Assembly: GCF_036324505.1 (NCBI RefSeq) | Contig: NC_086363.1 | Span: 6,204,655-6,268,654, forward strand | Origin: Eleginops maclovinus | Taxonomy: Eukaryota > Chordata > Actinopteri > Perciformes > Eleginopidae | Direction: 5' to 3' | DNA length: 64,000 bases | In this document: positions 14,542 through 26,700 of the stretch, piece by piece | Layout: each line of letters starts with the position of its first letter | How positions within the stretch are numbered: the first letter of the stretch is position 1 | The notes under the pieces: generated by a model | What the model was told of the DNA's origin: nothing | The model's database searches: none | What the model saw: the letters and a program-made list of their open reading frames with translations, nothing else | Translations under genes and position numbers: made by a program

Positions 14542-17500
14542 CTGCTGGAAAACACAGAAACAGATACAGTGAGAGTTTCTCTTTGGGGATGCACTTTCAA
14601 TTCCTCTACATACAATTTTAGAAACATTATTCTAGAGGTTTTTCTGGTAAGACAACTAAATCCATGAAGGGATTTAACCCTACAATGCATCCGTTTGTCT
14701 CAGAGTACTTTCTGACTTCCCTAACCTGTTGCCCTCAGTCCAAAACCTATTGACTCAAAGTAAACATAAGCAGAATGAAATATAGGTTTTGTTCTTTTTA
14801 TGGTCATTATTAAAAACATTTATAATATAGTTTTTAACATTTCTTAATTCTCATAGCCTTTGTTATTTCTGTTTTGTAGCACAAATGACAATGCTATGTT
14901 CTGTGAGTCCACATTTGTTGATCGAGAGAAAGTAAGCTCAGTTTCAGCACCATCACAAATGAATAGAAACAGGATTTCTTAATACATTCTGCCTTTTTTT
15001 GTCGGATACTTATACCCAATTGAATCTGTTATTTGACTGTTCCTAAAATACTATCATAACATACACAGAAACAAAGGAAGCGAATCAGGCTCGTTGTGCT
15101 GCCATCTTGTGTCTGAAACGTTAAAGGTGATCCACACTCAGGACTCCCTCGCTCAAGCAACAAGCACATTTAAAACCCACAGGATACAGGGTGAAGCAGC
15201 GAGTGTAAATTAAATACTCTTAAGAGGCTTTGCAATTTGCTCAAGGACACATTGGTGCGTATAGCTATGGGTGGGTGGGGGTGGGGGGGCGTAAGTCACT
15301 GAGCTCAGCCAGACATGTCAAGGCTCCCCAGTCATCTGATCTGATGAATGTGGCACTGCACACCTCTGCTCGTAAGTACAGCATCAGTTGGATATTTATG
15401 CTATATGGGTCAGCCATGTGGAAACTTGTGCACGAGTGTGATCCTGACGTGAAGTTCATCACAGCAGAACAAAAACTCCACCGAGAATAATGTAGCAGGG
15501 CAGGGATAGGAGCAGTTTGAAAAACTAGCAAAGCTTTATTTATCATATCTGTATCTGAAAACCGATTTAACTTAATATTATGTTACATCTCATATGTTAA
15601 AAAGTTGAAAAACTAGGTGTGCTGTGTAAGACGCCCTCTTACTCCAGCCAGCAGGTGGTGCTGCTGCTTTTTCTTTTATTTCTTCTGTGTTTCTTTCAGT
15701 TTTACTCTGTTGACTTGTGGAGGTAAAACGTCTTATTAAAGAGGATAAACGCTTGCCACTTGTCGAGGAGTTATCTGTCTGCATACAACAGTGAGGGCAG
15801 AACAGTAAAAAGACACATTTGTCTACATCATCAAAATATCAGGAGGATACACACGTCAGTCTTCCATAAGAAACTAAACATGTCTCAGCCACGAGATGAT
15901 GAATCCACGTCAGTCCACACTCATGCATCAAAATTATCAAAGGGCTCCAGTAAGTCATCTGCCAGCATGGCTGCTGTCAATGCACGGGCTAGGGCGGAGG
16001 CAGCACGAGCCAGAGCGGCCTATGCTCAGAAGGAAATTCAAATGAGAGTAAAACAAGCAGAACTCAGAGTGGAAGAAACACGTCTGGAGGCTACATTGGA
16101 AGCACTTCATCAGGAACGAGATGCAGAAGCAGCTCTCGCTGAAGCCAATGTATACGAAGCTGCAGCAAGCGAAATAGAAGAAGACCGCATAAGCTTTCAC
16201 CTCCCACAGACATTTCCCCCATTAGAACGCACAAGTGAGTATGTGAAAGACCAACTTCTCCAAAATGAGAAATTAACCCCACATGCATCCATGAAGCCTA
16301 ACGAGGCCCCAGCGGGTTCAACATTTAACCAACTCAAGCAGGAAGTTGAAGCGCCTGATCCGAGATCTCCATACATGTTGCTGCCTTGCAAGAACAATGC
16401 AAATGACCGAGCATCCCAGCCATCTAGGAGCTTCGCAGTACATGAACAACCACAATGGTCAAGTCCTCGGATTCCCCCACAAGAAACCTCAAGTATTTAT
16501 GACCTTCCCAGATTTCTAGCTAGACGTGAGTTGCTCACTGGAGGCCTTATAAGGTTTAGCGACAAGCCAGGTGACTACTGGGCGTGGAAATCCTCGTTTC
16601 AAAATGCCATCCAAGGTCTACATCTAACAGCCAGTGAAGAGCTTGACTTGTTGACAAAGTGGTTAGGAGACGAATCCTCACAACATGCAAAACGCCTCAG
16701 AGCAGTGCATATTAACCACCCTTCTTTCGGTCTGAACAAAGTGTGGGAGAGACTTCAAGAGTGTTATGGATCCCCTGAGGCCTTAGAAAAGGCTTGGTTT
16801 GATAAGATAGAGCAGTTCCCCAGAATTACCAACAAGGAGCCTCATCTGCTACGTGACCTTGGTGACCTTCTGTTAGAGATTGACTCTGCTAAGAGCGAAG
16901 GCCATATACCAGGATTGCTGTACCTTCGACTCGAGTGCTCAACACCACGGAGTGTCTTTAAATGATGTCCTTCTCACAGGCCCCAATCTCAACAACAGCC
17001 TGCTGGGTGTCCTTATGCGGTTCCGCGAAGAGCGAGTGGCAGTAACTACTGACATCAAGCAGATGTTCCATTGCTTCTTGGTGCGAAAAGATCACAGGAA
17101 CTTCTTACGCTTCCTTTGGCACAAGAACAACGACTTGGAGCAACCGATAGCGGAGTACCGCATGAGGGTGCATGTCTTCGGGAACAGTGGCGATCTACGC
17201 GCTCAGAAGAGCATCCGAAGACCAAGAAAGAATCGACTTTCAATCAAAACACCTAGTTGAGCGCCATTTCTATGTTGATGAGGGTCTCATTTCATTTCCA
17301 TCAGAAGACGAGGCTGTTGCGGCTCTCAAGGCGGCCCAAGATACGCTAGCTGCAACCAACTTAAAGTTGCACAAGATAGCTTCTAACAGCATCGACGTGA
17401 TGAAAGCGTTTCCAAAAGAGGATCTTGCAAAAGGCTTAAAGGACCTTGATCTTGGAGCAGACTTCCCACCCATGTTACGAAGTCTAGGAATAAGCTGGGA

Positions 17501-20500
17501 TGTTACCACTGACGAGTTTACCTCCAGGTTTCCAGGACAGAGAAACCTTACACTCGCAGAGGGGTGTTATCAACCATAAACAGCCTTTATGACCCGCTTG
17601 GTTTTGCAGCTCCAGTCAGTGCAGTGAGGTCAGCTGGCCTATGGGTTATTGGTGGAAAGCGGAGTATCAGCTCCATAATTCACAGCTGTGTGACCTGTCG
17701 CAAGCTTCGATGGAAAACCGAAACACAGAAGATGGCTGACCTCCCCACAGACCGCGTAAGCCCCAGTCCACCATTCTCCTATGTTGGAGTGGATGTTTTC
17801 GGGCCTTGGACAGTAACTGCTCGTCGAACTCGTGGAGGCTGTAGCAACAGTAAACGGTGGGCAGTCATTTTTAGCTGTATGAGTGTCAGAGCCATACACA
17901 TTGAAGTGATCGAGTCAATGGAGTCATCCAGTTTCATGAATGCATTGCGGCGATTCATCTCTGTCCGTGGCCCAGTAAAACAGTTGAGGTCTGACTGTGG
18001 GACCAACTTTCTAGGCGCATGTAAAGAGCTTGGCATCAACTCAAGACACTGCAACAACCAGGTGGTACAGGACTTCTTGAGCGACAACGGATGCACATGG
18101 GTGTTTAACCCACCTCACGCTTCACACATGGGAGGTAGCTGGGAGCGCATGATTGGGGTGACAAGACGTATACTCGACTCAATGCTTTTGGGCATTTCAT
18201 CCCGGCAACTGACCCATGAAGTGTTATCCACTTTCTTGGCAGAGGTGACAGCTATCGTGAACACAAGACCTCTCATCCCAGTGTCCACCGACCCAAGCTT
18301 CCCTGTCATCTTAACACCAGCTACCCTCCTAACCCAGAAGGTCGGCGTTTCATCAATACCTCTTGGTGACTTCAAAGACGGTGACCTCTACAAACGCCAG
18401 TGGAAGCAGGTACAACATCTCGCAAACGCCTTTTGGCATCGTTGGAAGAACCAATACCTCTCTACCCTACAAGGCCGCAGGAAATGGCAATCGGAGAGGC
18501 CTAATCTGCAAGAAGGGGACCTTGTGTTGAAGGACAGTCAAGCCCATGGGAGACCTTGTGTTGAAGGACAGTCAAGCCCATGGGAATCAATGGCCCATGG
18601 GAATCAATGGCCAATGGGCATGGTGGTCAAAACCTTCCCCAGCCACGACGGGAAGGTCAGGAAAGTAGAAGTCAAGGTTTCATCTGGAGGAAAATGCAAG
18701 GTTTTCTTGAGGCCCGTAACTGACACTGTCCTCCTCCTTCCTAACACTCATGATGGGGACAATCAAAATAAAATGTAATTGTGACATCTCATAGATGTCA
18801 AGCGGGGAGTGTGCTGTGTAAGATGCCCTCTTACTCCAGCCAGTAGGTGGTGCTGTTGCTTTTTGTTTTATTTCTCTGTGTTTGGTAGCAGCCAATGGGG
18901 AGGCCTCAGTGGTCGACAAGGACAGAGATAATTATCATGAAGTTTGAATCTGCATCCATCCTTCTTCGCTATGTTGTGGATAGCATTGTCTGTGAGCATT
19001 GTGGTTCCTTACATATTCACAAGTGGATATCTATGTTTATTTAGATGTTTCTATGTTAAGTGGATCGTTATTCATGTGGATATTTTGTGGTTTTTGTGAC
19101 GTAATGAACCGTGGTGTGTATATTTTTGTATCACAGCTAAGGGTCTAATTTCTATGTATATTGTGTTTTCTTTCACTTTTACTCTGTTGACTTGTGGAGG
19201 TAAAACATCTTATTAAAGAGGATAAACGCTTGCCACTTGTCGAGGAGTTATCTGTCTGCATACAACAGTGAGGGCAGAACACTAGGGAAGCAAAACACAT
19301 TCTTTTTGATTTTATTCTGTCACAGCGAACCTTCACATTCTTATGTTTTCAGAATAAAAGCATCATTTGTGTCACATATTTAAGACCTCCAATGGGGGCA
19401 GATTTTTATTGAATTTCACTTCCTTTAGACAAAAGAAGTGTAAACCAATGAGAACGTATTTTCAAATGAGAATTCTGTGCAACGTAATAAAATGAAGAGC
19501 CGATAAATAACATCAATGAACTAGAGCCAAAGCCAAGATACAGCCTGAAAAAACCCCCACTAAATCTAATAAGCAACAACACTGACTGTGAGGATGATTT
19601 GTGTTCAAAACACACCATTCCCAAAAGGCTGGTATATAATTCAACTTCTTCCTGTCGATTGAATCCTGTTCTCGATGAAGGACTCCCGTACTGAATTCAA
19701 GGCTGTCCACTGACCTGAGCTAATGACCCTTTTTGTCACAAGCTTACTTTGAGTAATTTGTGTTACACTTGTACTTTACTCTGTAAAAAGACTGTAAAGT
19801 AATCTTTAAAATACAGTTCACCGGCAACCATTATCTATGACTTCTATTCCCCACTGTTGTTGTTCTCTTCAATAAGAATGAGCAATAGTTTAATATTATC
19901 AACAGTTATAATGACACTGTCAATGACGCACCTCTCACCTTTCCTCTCAGCGATGAGGGTCTGTCGCCTCGACTTCATGTCCAGGCTCAGGTTCTCCACC
20001 ATGCTGTCGATGCAGTTGTCCAGGGCCAGGCAGCGGGTCTGGGACTGGATGGCCCGCCGGCAGAAGGGACACTCGTCCTTCTTTTTGCGCCACTGCTTGA
20101 TGCAGTGACTGCAGAAGCTGTGAGCGCAGTTCAGGATGACTGCCTGTAGAAGGGATCAATTCAGATCAAAAGGTTAAGGATAAAATCACCTCAAAAACTA
20201 GACGTTAAAAATGTGTTTTCAATACCACGCTTCTGTTAATCCTACCTCAATGAAGAGCTCGGAGCAGATGATGCACTGAAGCTCGTTCTCCAGAACTTCA
20301 GTTACTTGTGTAACTACTTCCTCTTTTTGGGCCCTCGCCTTTTCTTTCTCCTCCTGCAAAAACAAAAACATTAATGTATGAAGCTTTGAAGATAGAAAGC
20401 ATGTGTAAATGACTTTGAATATTGTCATACCTTTGACACTTCTAGCTCTTTGTTTTTGGCCAGGAGAATCTCTTCGAAGCCCTCCCGAGAAAGCGCAAGT

Positions 20501-22737
20501 TCGTCTATTACTTTCTTTTGCTAAGGACAGAGAAATCAGTTTGAGAAGTTTACTTCAAAATACTAGTCAAATTAAACCATACAAGAGCCATCAAAGATAT
20601 AATACATCCATTTATTGTAGACATAAATACTTTGTCTGGTGGCTATCTGTGGTGACAAAATACATAAAAGCTTTCGTTTTATGCAACATACCTCCTGCAA
20701 GGCCTCATCCAGCTGTTTCTTTAATAGCTCCTCTTGTTGCTGTGTTTTCTCTGCCTAAATACATTAAAAGGTACACTTTTTAAATGCATACAGAAATTGT
20801 GAAACAAAACAAATTGAGGGAGCTAGACAAGCACAAACAAACACGATGCACACTGTTGGGAATATCAATCTATAATAATATGAATTATATATGTTTTCAA
20901 CACGGGAAAAACAACCACAATGAAACACAGCCATTTATGAAAAAAATAACGTTTAATCTGCACACTGGAGTTACAGATGTTGATTATGCTTATTACATGT
21001 ATGAAAGACGGAGTTATTGTAGATCCCTCACCTCTAGCTTCCTCTTCGTTTCACTGAATGACTTTTCTAATGTCTCCATCCGGTGCATCTTGGCTCTGAG
21101 GGTCTCCAGCTGGCCCTGCAGCTCTCTGACCTGCTCCTCTTTGAGTGGGTCGGCCTGCTGCGGCTCTCCCCCAAGAGACGCCACCTGCCTCTGGGTGTCG
21201 TCCACCTGCTCCCTCAGTATCAGGATGTTCTGGCTGTACCTGCAAACAGAAATTAATAAAAAGAAAGACAAGACTCAGTCTAAAACAATAACTAGTCACA
21301 GAATAAGGTGGCGTTAATTATTAAATTACAGATTTCACTAGATTAAAATATTCTTTAGGAGGAAAATTACAGAAATATATTGGTCTAAATGTACTTTAAA
21401 GGGAGATGCAACTGTCTAGAAAAAGGCACAAGGTGTGGCTTACATTTGCAAATTGTCCAGGTCACAGAGAGTGCTGGAGCCATCTACGGCACCGTCTACT
21501 TTCTGGACTTGTCTGCTGGGTCCCGTTTCTTCCGGCTGGGTGCGACTGAGCCTCTGCTGCCGTTTCACTGCTGACACAGGGCAGGGCTTTGCGAACGACT
21601 TGTCACCAGAGGAGCAGCGATAGAGCTTGGGCTTTGAGGTAGAGGCCTCAACCTCTTCCACGTTCAACTTCCTCTTGGACTTCTTGGAAACCTGGGTTGA
21701 TTTGGTGCCATCTCTGTGTCCCTTTGTCAGGTAAAGTTTAATGTCTTTCAGGGGCCGCTGGACCAGGATGTAGTCAAACTCCACATAGGTTCCAGTTATA
21801 GGAACTCCAAGTTGTATGGAGTCTCCGAGCCTCAACTGGTGTGGTTCGTGAGCGGATAGGCGGTTTCCATTCACCCATACACCGTTGAGGCTCTGATGGA
21901 AAAATCAACATGTCTTTAGTGGCTGAAGTTGAATACAACATTCAAGACAAAAAAAACTAATATAAAAAGTATTATAACAATAAACTAGAGAGAAATATTT
22001 TCATTAAATATGGATATGCCAAAAAGTAAAATAAAATATGTACGGTAGTGTAATAAAAAAGTACAATCAATGACCACTTGTTTTGTACTCCAAAACCAAA
22101 AGATATTCATTTTATGGTGATATAAAAGAGAGAAAATAAGGAAATACTATTTAGTATAAAAAGTCTGTATCGTTTTTTCCTGTATTTTCTACACCTTTAA
22201 TGATTTGATCATTGAATATCATTTGTTTATGTAGCAATATCAATCAAATAAAAATCATAATAAAGACTGCAATATTACCTCCTTGTCTGTCACTATCCAC
22301 TGTCCATCCTCCCTTTGCCTGAATGTGCAGTGCAGTCTGGAGATCATCAAAGGACAACTTGGAGACAACAGTTGGTATGTTACATCCAGACCCCGTCCTA
22401 TGGTTATCTAGAGTAAAAAATACACGTACACAGCCAGTTACTCATATACTGTGCAGCTTATAGTTAACTTACATATAAATATACAAAGAAAACGACACAG
22501 ATCAAGTAAACCAGGAACGAGGAATATATCTTATGTGAAAAATCCTGAACTTGATAAAGTTTTATTGAGTGGCAAATTAACTAGCGTTAGTTAGCTAGCA
22601 TTAGCAAACTGCACCTCAGTGTTTGCGAACAAGCGAAGCCAGTCTGCATTTCTTCCGACTCTCCTCAAACAAAAAACCTCAGAGTCTGAACATTCATCCT
22701 CCTCAGTCGCAGACGAGTCTGTTGTTACAGTGTCCAT
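14339..22737 (-). CDS. rnf8: RNF8, FHA/RING E3 ubiquitin ligase
   Basis: Nine coding exons on the minus strand are 22737-22615, 22407-22279, 21892-21444, 21239-21032, 20754-20692, 20520-20431, 20353-20246, 20143-19939 and 14541-14339. They sum to 1578 nt (525 aa). RNF8 reads phosphorylated MDC1 at DNA double-strand breaks through its FHA domain and builds ubiquitin signals with UBC13. The FHA domain spans residues about 20-110, with GRGLDVTYQLL and ISRLHCTF. A coiled coil covers about 235-375. The C3HC4 RING uses Cys381, Cys384, Cys396, His398, Cys401, Cys404, Cys415 and Cys418. Exons 1-8 match human RNF8 closely, for example EEKEKARAQKEEVV and ENELQCIICSE. The last exon is assigned from strand, order, matching phase, acceptor, stop and polyA signal. 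It encodes an acidic Ser/Asp-rich tail that human RNF8, ending in KRLF, lacks. Confidence is high for exons 1-8 and moderate for exon 9. Confidence 0.92.
15618..15804 (+). repeat. 5' LTR, shortened to 187 bp
   Basis: Its two ends match the 3' LTR closely, but about 285 bp from the middle are absent. The gap lies between two similar TGTGTTT(T)CTTTCA-like tracts, which suggests deletion between short direct repeats. The loss probably removed promoter sequence. Confidence 0.9.
15880..16965 (+). pseudogene. BEL/Pao gag-like ORF (DUF1759-type), C-terminally truncated
   Basis: The frame starts MSQPRDDESTSVHTHASK. It has an Ala/Arg/Glu-rich coiled coil at residues about 30-130 (ARARAEAARARAAYAQKE) and then a capsid-like DUF1759 region with LTGGLIRFSDKPGDYWAWK and GSPEALEKAWFDKIEQFP. 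Near 16,918 the gag frame meets a reverse transcriptase segment in another frame, so the zinc knuckle and protease that should follow are deleted. The last 15 or so residues are out-of-frame reading. Confidence 0.85.
16926..18778 (+). pseudogene. BEL/Pao pol remnants: partial reverse transcriptase and integrase
   Basis: A reverse transcriptase piece is read from about 16,926 (SSAQHHGVSLNDVLLTGPNL), shifts frame near 17,185 and reaches HLVERHFYVDEGLISFPSED. BEL elements usually have YVDD at this active site; here the last Asp is Glu. After NSLYDPLGFAAPVSA the frame runs directly, near 17,625, into integrase. The HH half of its zinc finger is lost, the CxxC half (HSCVTCRKLR) remains, and the catalytic D, D and E are visible at VDVFGPW, RSDCGTNF and GSWERMIG. 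RNase H is absent. A local tandem duplication of about 34 bp lies at about 18,518-18,585. Confidence 0.88.
18810..19281 (+). repeat. 3' LTR, 472 bp
   Basis: This is the full-length LTR. The first 80 and last 120 bp or so match the 5' LTR apart from scattered substitutions, such as ACGCCC versus ATGCCC. An AATTATCATG-containing middle part has no counterpart in the 5' copy. AATAAA-like sequence is not obvious; ATTAAAGAGG near the end may serve as polyA signal. Confidence 0.9.
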
Positions 22738-23719
22738 CTTATTTCAGTCTGTCAGGGGCTAAAACAACCTGAAACGCATCGCTAACTGTATTTTCCTCCA
22801 TAGATAACCTGTAGCTAACGTTAGCCACCACGGTGTCAAGCTGCAGAGTGACTGGGCCAAACCGGAAAAGGTTTTGTTGTTTTCAAAATAAGAGCAACTG
22901 AGTTTACCTGATTATTCAACCCTTTTAAACATTTAAATACTAATTAATACATTGATTCTTAATGTATGAACATTAAGTGATTGGGCCGTGGTATCCTTAA
23001 AACTTAAGGCAAATTGCACTATTTCACAAAGCTATTACAATAATAAAATGCTCAGAGGAAGACTTTAATTTCTCGACATTAAATCACCTGAACGGTAACT
23101 AGCTCGCCTTTGAAATGAAAAGTCATATTTAAAAGGCACTAAAGTATCCCAAAACAATATCATAAAAAATAAGATACATTTTTGAGCTAGTACTTTAAAA
23201 ATAGTGTCTTAAATGATTTATTTTCCATCACTAGGTCGATTTTATCTTATTGTATTTTTCAAAAAGGTTCATCAGGGTCTTCCTTCTAGTGCAGTAGTTT
23301 TACATTGTGAAAGGATCAGAGTGTATCTTCCATCGCTGGTCTTATCAAATGTACAATCTGAAAAAAATAATACTGATTGCGCCTTTAAATTTAAAGCCCT
23401 TGCTTTTGCAGCAGTGTTTTCACCTCTTCTTTACAACCGACACACACATCCTGTTGCCGTCCACTCGGGGTACCGTGTGTCCCAAAACGAGTGCACCCCA
23501 TTCGCCGGGCGGGACTTCCTTTCTCCTGCGGATGCGATACTGAAGTGTGTGAGCAGGCAATAAGGGCTTGGTCGGGTTGTCACTGGTGTAACTGTGCGGC
23601 TCCGGAGCAGCAGAGAACCGGCCTGAAGACGCTGCTGCAACCGCGACTGAAGCCCCGTAGATGAGCCTCCTCCCTGGCTATGCTGCCCTGAGAGAGCCGC
23701 CAGTATCAGCCCCGCCAAC
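22738..23719. promoter_or_regulatory. Shared RNF8/AIDA head-to-head promoter interval
   Basis: The RNF8 start codon (minus) and the AIDA start codon (plus) are 982 bp apart. The AIDA side (about 23,440-23,720) is GC-rich with CpGs, while the middle is AT-rich. The layout suggests a bidirectional promoter. I did not find a convincing single motif for it. Confidence 0.5.
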
Positions 23720-26700
23720 ATGTCTGATGTCAACAAGACTATTCAGAAATGGCACGCCAGTTTTAGGAAAGGCACAGACTTTGACTCCTGGGGACAATTA
23801 GTGGAGGCTATAGATGAGTACCAAATGTAAGTTGCATTCAACATGTGTATCCTGCCTCTCCATACTGCTGTTTTATTCTGCAGGGCATGCTTTTTCTTCC
23901 TTCACTTTTCCACCTCCATTACATGTGCAGGGTGATATCAGCATGTACACAGGAGACAGTGGGTGCAATAGTCTTCACAAGAAGTTCAGTCAGCTCCTCT
24001 CAGCAGTAAACAAACCCTTCCCATCTATGACGTGATGTGGCAGTTGTTGCAGAGGCAGCACAAGAGTGTGTGTGTGTGTGTGTCTGAGTGTGTGGAGGAT
24101 GTTGCACCCCAGATTCATTCACCAGCATTATGTGTGCATGGTAAACCCTTTCATAAAGCCTATCTGTGGTGAAAAAAACCCTCCATCCATATCTGCGTAC
24201 AATGTGTTTCATTATAAGTCATGCAGTACAGAAATGGGGCCAAAATCCCCTCTGAGTATTGAGAAATAGTCAGCCACACCCTCTCATTGTTATGGGTGGG
24301 TTTTCCTCTGTTTAGACAGGAATGTTCCCTGCTTTCAGACAATATATATATATATATGTGGTTGTAGTTTAAACACGTTTTTTAAAAGATATGTCAACAC
24401 ATTAATGTTTTGTTTTTCTGAAATTGCTTTAATATGATCAAATCTAACCATATTTCTGAACAGAAGAGGGCGCAAAAATACATAATTTAGCCACCTTTTA
24501 CTGCAAAGCATTAACAAACTTCTGTGTTGTTCAGTTTAGCAAGACAACTGCAAAAAGAGGTCCAGTCAACAAATTCATCAGACTTCACAGAGGAGCAGAA
24601 GGTAATCACTACTTCTCTTTTTACTTTTGGACCGTCCATTCAAGGATCCCGCATTAACCGACCATTACTTTCCTTTTTTAGAAAACTTTGGGAAAAATTG
24701 CATCATGCCTGGAAATGAGAAGCGGCAGTTTGCAGGTTTGTGTCATTGTTTTTGTGTCTGTATGAAATGGCACTAAACAGGTTAATATATAACATTTTAG
24801 AAGTACGTTTGATAGTAAGTATTGATAGTAAGGTCAATTTATTTAAAGTACTTTATGGAGAGATGAAAATAACACAAAAACATAATTATGTGGATCCAGT
24901 AGTAAAATACTACGTTTTTGGACAGCAGATTTCAATCTATTAAACCTTCATCATCCTAAATCTGTAAAGTTAAATTGTCTGTAAACGTATATCTCCCTGT
25001 GTGGTTTTCTAAACACTGAAACACATCCTAGTCCAAAACTAAATCCCATTTGATTATATAGAAACTGTAAATGATATTGGTATTAATTTTGCTACAAACA
25101 TATCAAATTGTAAGATTTAAAAGAGCAAACTCATCAGCCTTAAAGGAACATTTGCTTTTCTTCAGGAGGTAATTTAAGTCAGCAAATACCCAGAGATTAA
25201 AATGATAATTCACTGTTTTAGAAAGTGTTCATAAAATAAATGTGTCTGCTCTTCTGTAGTGTACACAGTCCAAGGAGGACTTCAAGTTAGAAGATCTGAA
25301 GAAGCTGGAAACAAGTAAGTGAAACGAATGGGATTAAAGAATCTGCTTGTTACTCCTCCTGTCGTTTCCAGCAATACTGATCTTCCTCTTTTTCTCAACA
25401 GTAATTCAAAATATTCTGACGTACAACAAAGAGTTTCCCTTTGACGTGCAGCCAGTGCCCTTAAGGTAAATGTCCACCACAAAACATCTCATATGCATTT
25501 TACAGAATACCCTGCATGAGTATTTCCTAATGAATTCCTCTACCGTCAGGAAAATCCTCGCTCCAGGTGAGGAGGAGAGCCTGGAGTTGGAGGAGGAGGA
25601 GGATGCTGCAGCAGGAGCAGGAAGCACGGAGGCTTTTCCCCCGCGAGCCCCCGGTACTGTTCCACTTGATAAAACGCACCCGCTGTCTGAGGGATGTTTG
25701 ACTTGTTGTGTTGTCCTGTTCAGAGGGATGTTTGTTTGACCGTTTGTCTCTTTGATTCTTTCTGTCGGGGCTGTGCATGGCTTCATCGCTCATTCCTGCC
25801 TGCTTCATTTGCAGCTTCGCAAGGTATGGCTTTTATCGACAACATCTGAATGTGTTCAGTCCTGCATGAGGGAGCGGATATCATCAGTTAAATTCACAGC
25901 GTGTTGCTGAATTGACAAAATGTGAATAAAGTAGAGTACCAGAGTTGACTTGAGCATAAAAATGAAAATGAGCGTAATAGGGGCCTTTTTTAAACATTGA
26001 GTTTAATTTGACTGAACTATACAGTCTATAGAGCTGTTCTAACTTTGAATATTTAGATGTTTTTTAACAAAAAATCCCGTAAAATAATCTTATAAAGCAA
26101 AGCTACTGAAAGCGTTTTCTGCTATCGGCTACTCTGTGGTCCACAGTGATGTCACCACCTGTTGTTATGACACCTTTTAATGTCCGTTACCTTTGTCCCC
26201 GGCAGGTACCTTGTTGCCACGGTTACCATCAGAGCCTGGGATGACACTACTCACTCTAAAGATTGAAAAAATTGGGTTGAAGGACGCCGGGCAGTGCATC
26301 GACCCGTACATGACCATCAGTGTCAAAGGTCACCGTTCACTCACTTCACCCTGAAAATAATCTGAGTATAACATTTGTGAAAGTGCCAGAAACAATAAAC
26401 GTGTTTCTCTCTCCTGCAGATTTGAACGGCGTAGATGTAAACCCAGTGCAGGACACACCCGTGGCCTCCAGGAAGGAAGATACCTACATCCACTTCAGTG
26501 TGGACGTGGAGATCCAGAGACACGTGGAGAAAATTCCAAAAGGTACCTGACAGTTCAACCAAAGTGACATCCTTAGAGTCAACAAAGATCAAACCCAACA
26601 ATGAACGGATCCTAGCAGTCACTCTCTGGGAGGCCAGAGCCTGATTTATCCCCATGTTGTCCAGAAACTATAAGAATCATCAATGAGCCAAACTGCTACA

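Larger units (their letters stand above)
15618..19281 (+). mobile_element. BEL/Pao LTR retrotransposon, internally deleted, in the last RNF8 intron
   Basis: The element is bounded by LTRs that start TGTGCTGTGTAAG and end GGGCAGAACA, so it has TG...CA ends. The host sequence CTAGG is duplicated at 15613-15617 and 19282-19286, a 5-bp target duplication showing a direct insertion. A purine tract, AAGCGGGGAG, lies just before the 3' LTR. The internal region carries gag, a fragment of reverse transcriptase and an integrase of the BEL/Pao type in the plus orientation, antisense to RNF8. Protease, the N-terminal part of reverse transcriptase and RNase H are missing, so this copy cannot move on its own. 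No clear tRNA primer site is visible after the 5' LTR. Confidence 0.93.

Noticed and set aside
19665..19711. Alternative last exon for RNF8 after the donor at 19939
   Set aside because: A TTAGCTCAG acceptor followed by an in-phase frame (GQWTALNSVRESF...) and TGA exists, so it stays possible as a minor isoform. It shows no family-like sequence, while the 14.3 kb exon gives Ala after ERK, a compositionally distinct tail and a polyA signal.
24341..24358. Short (TA)n tract as a regulatory element
   Set aside because: It is a simple repeat of under 20 bp in an AIDA intron with nothing around it to suggest function.
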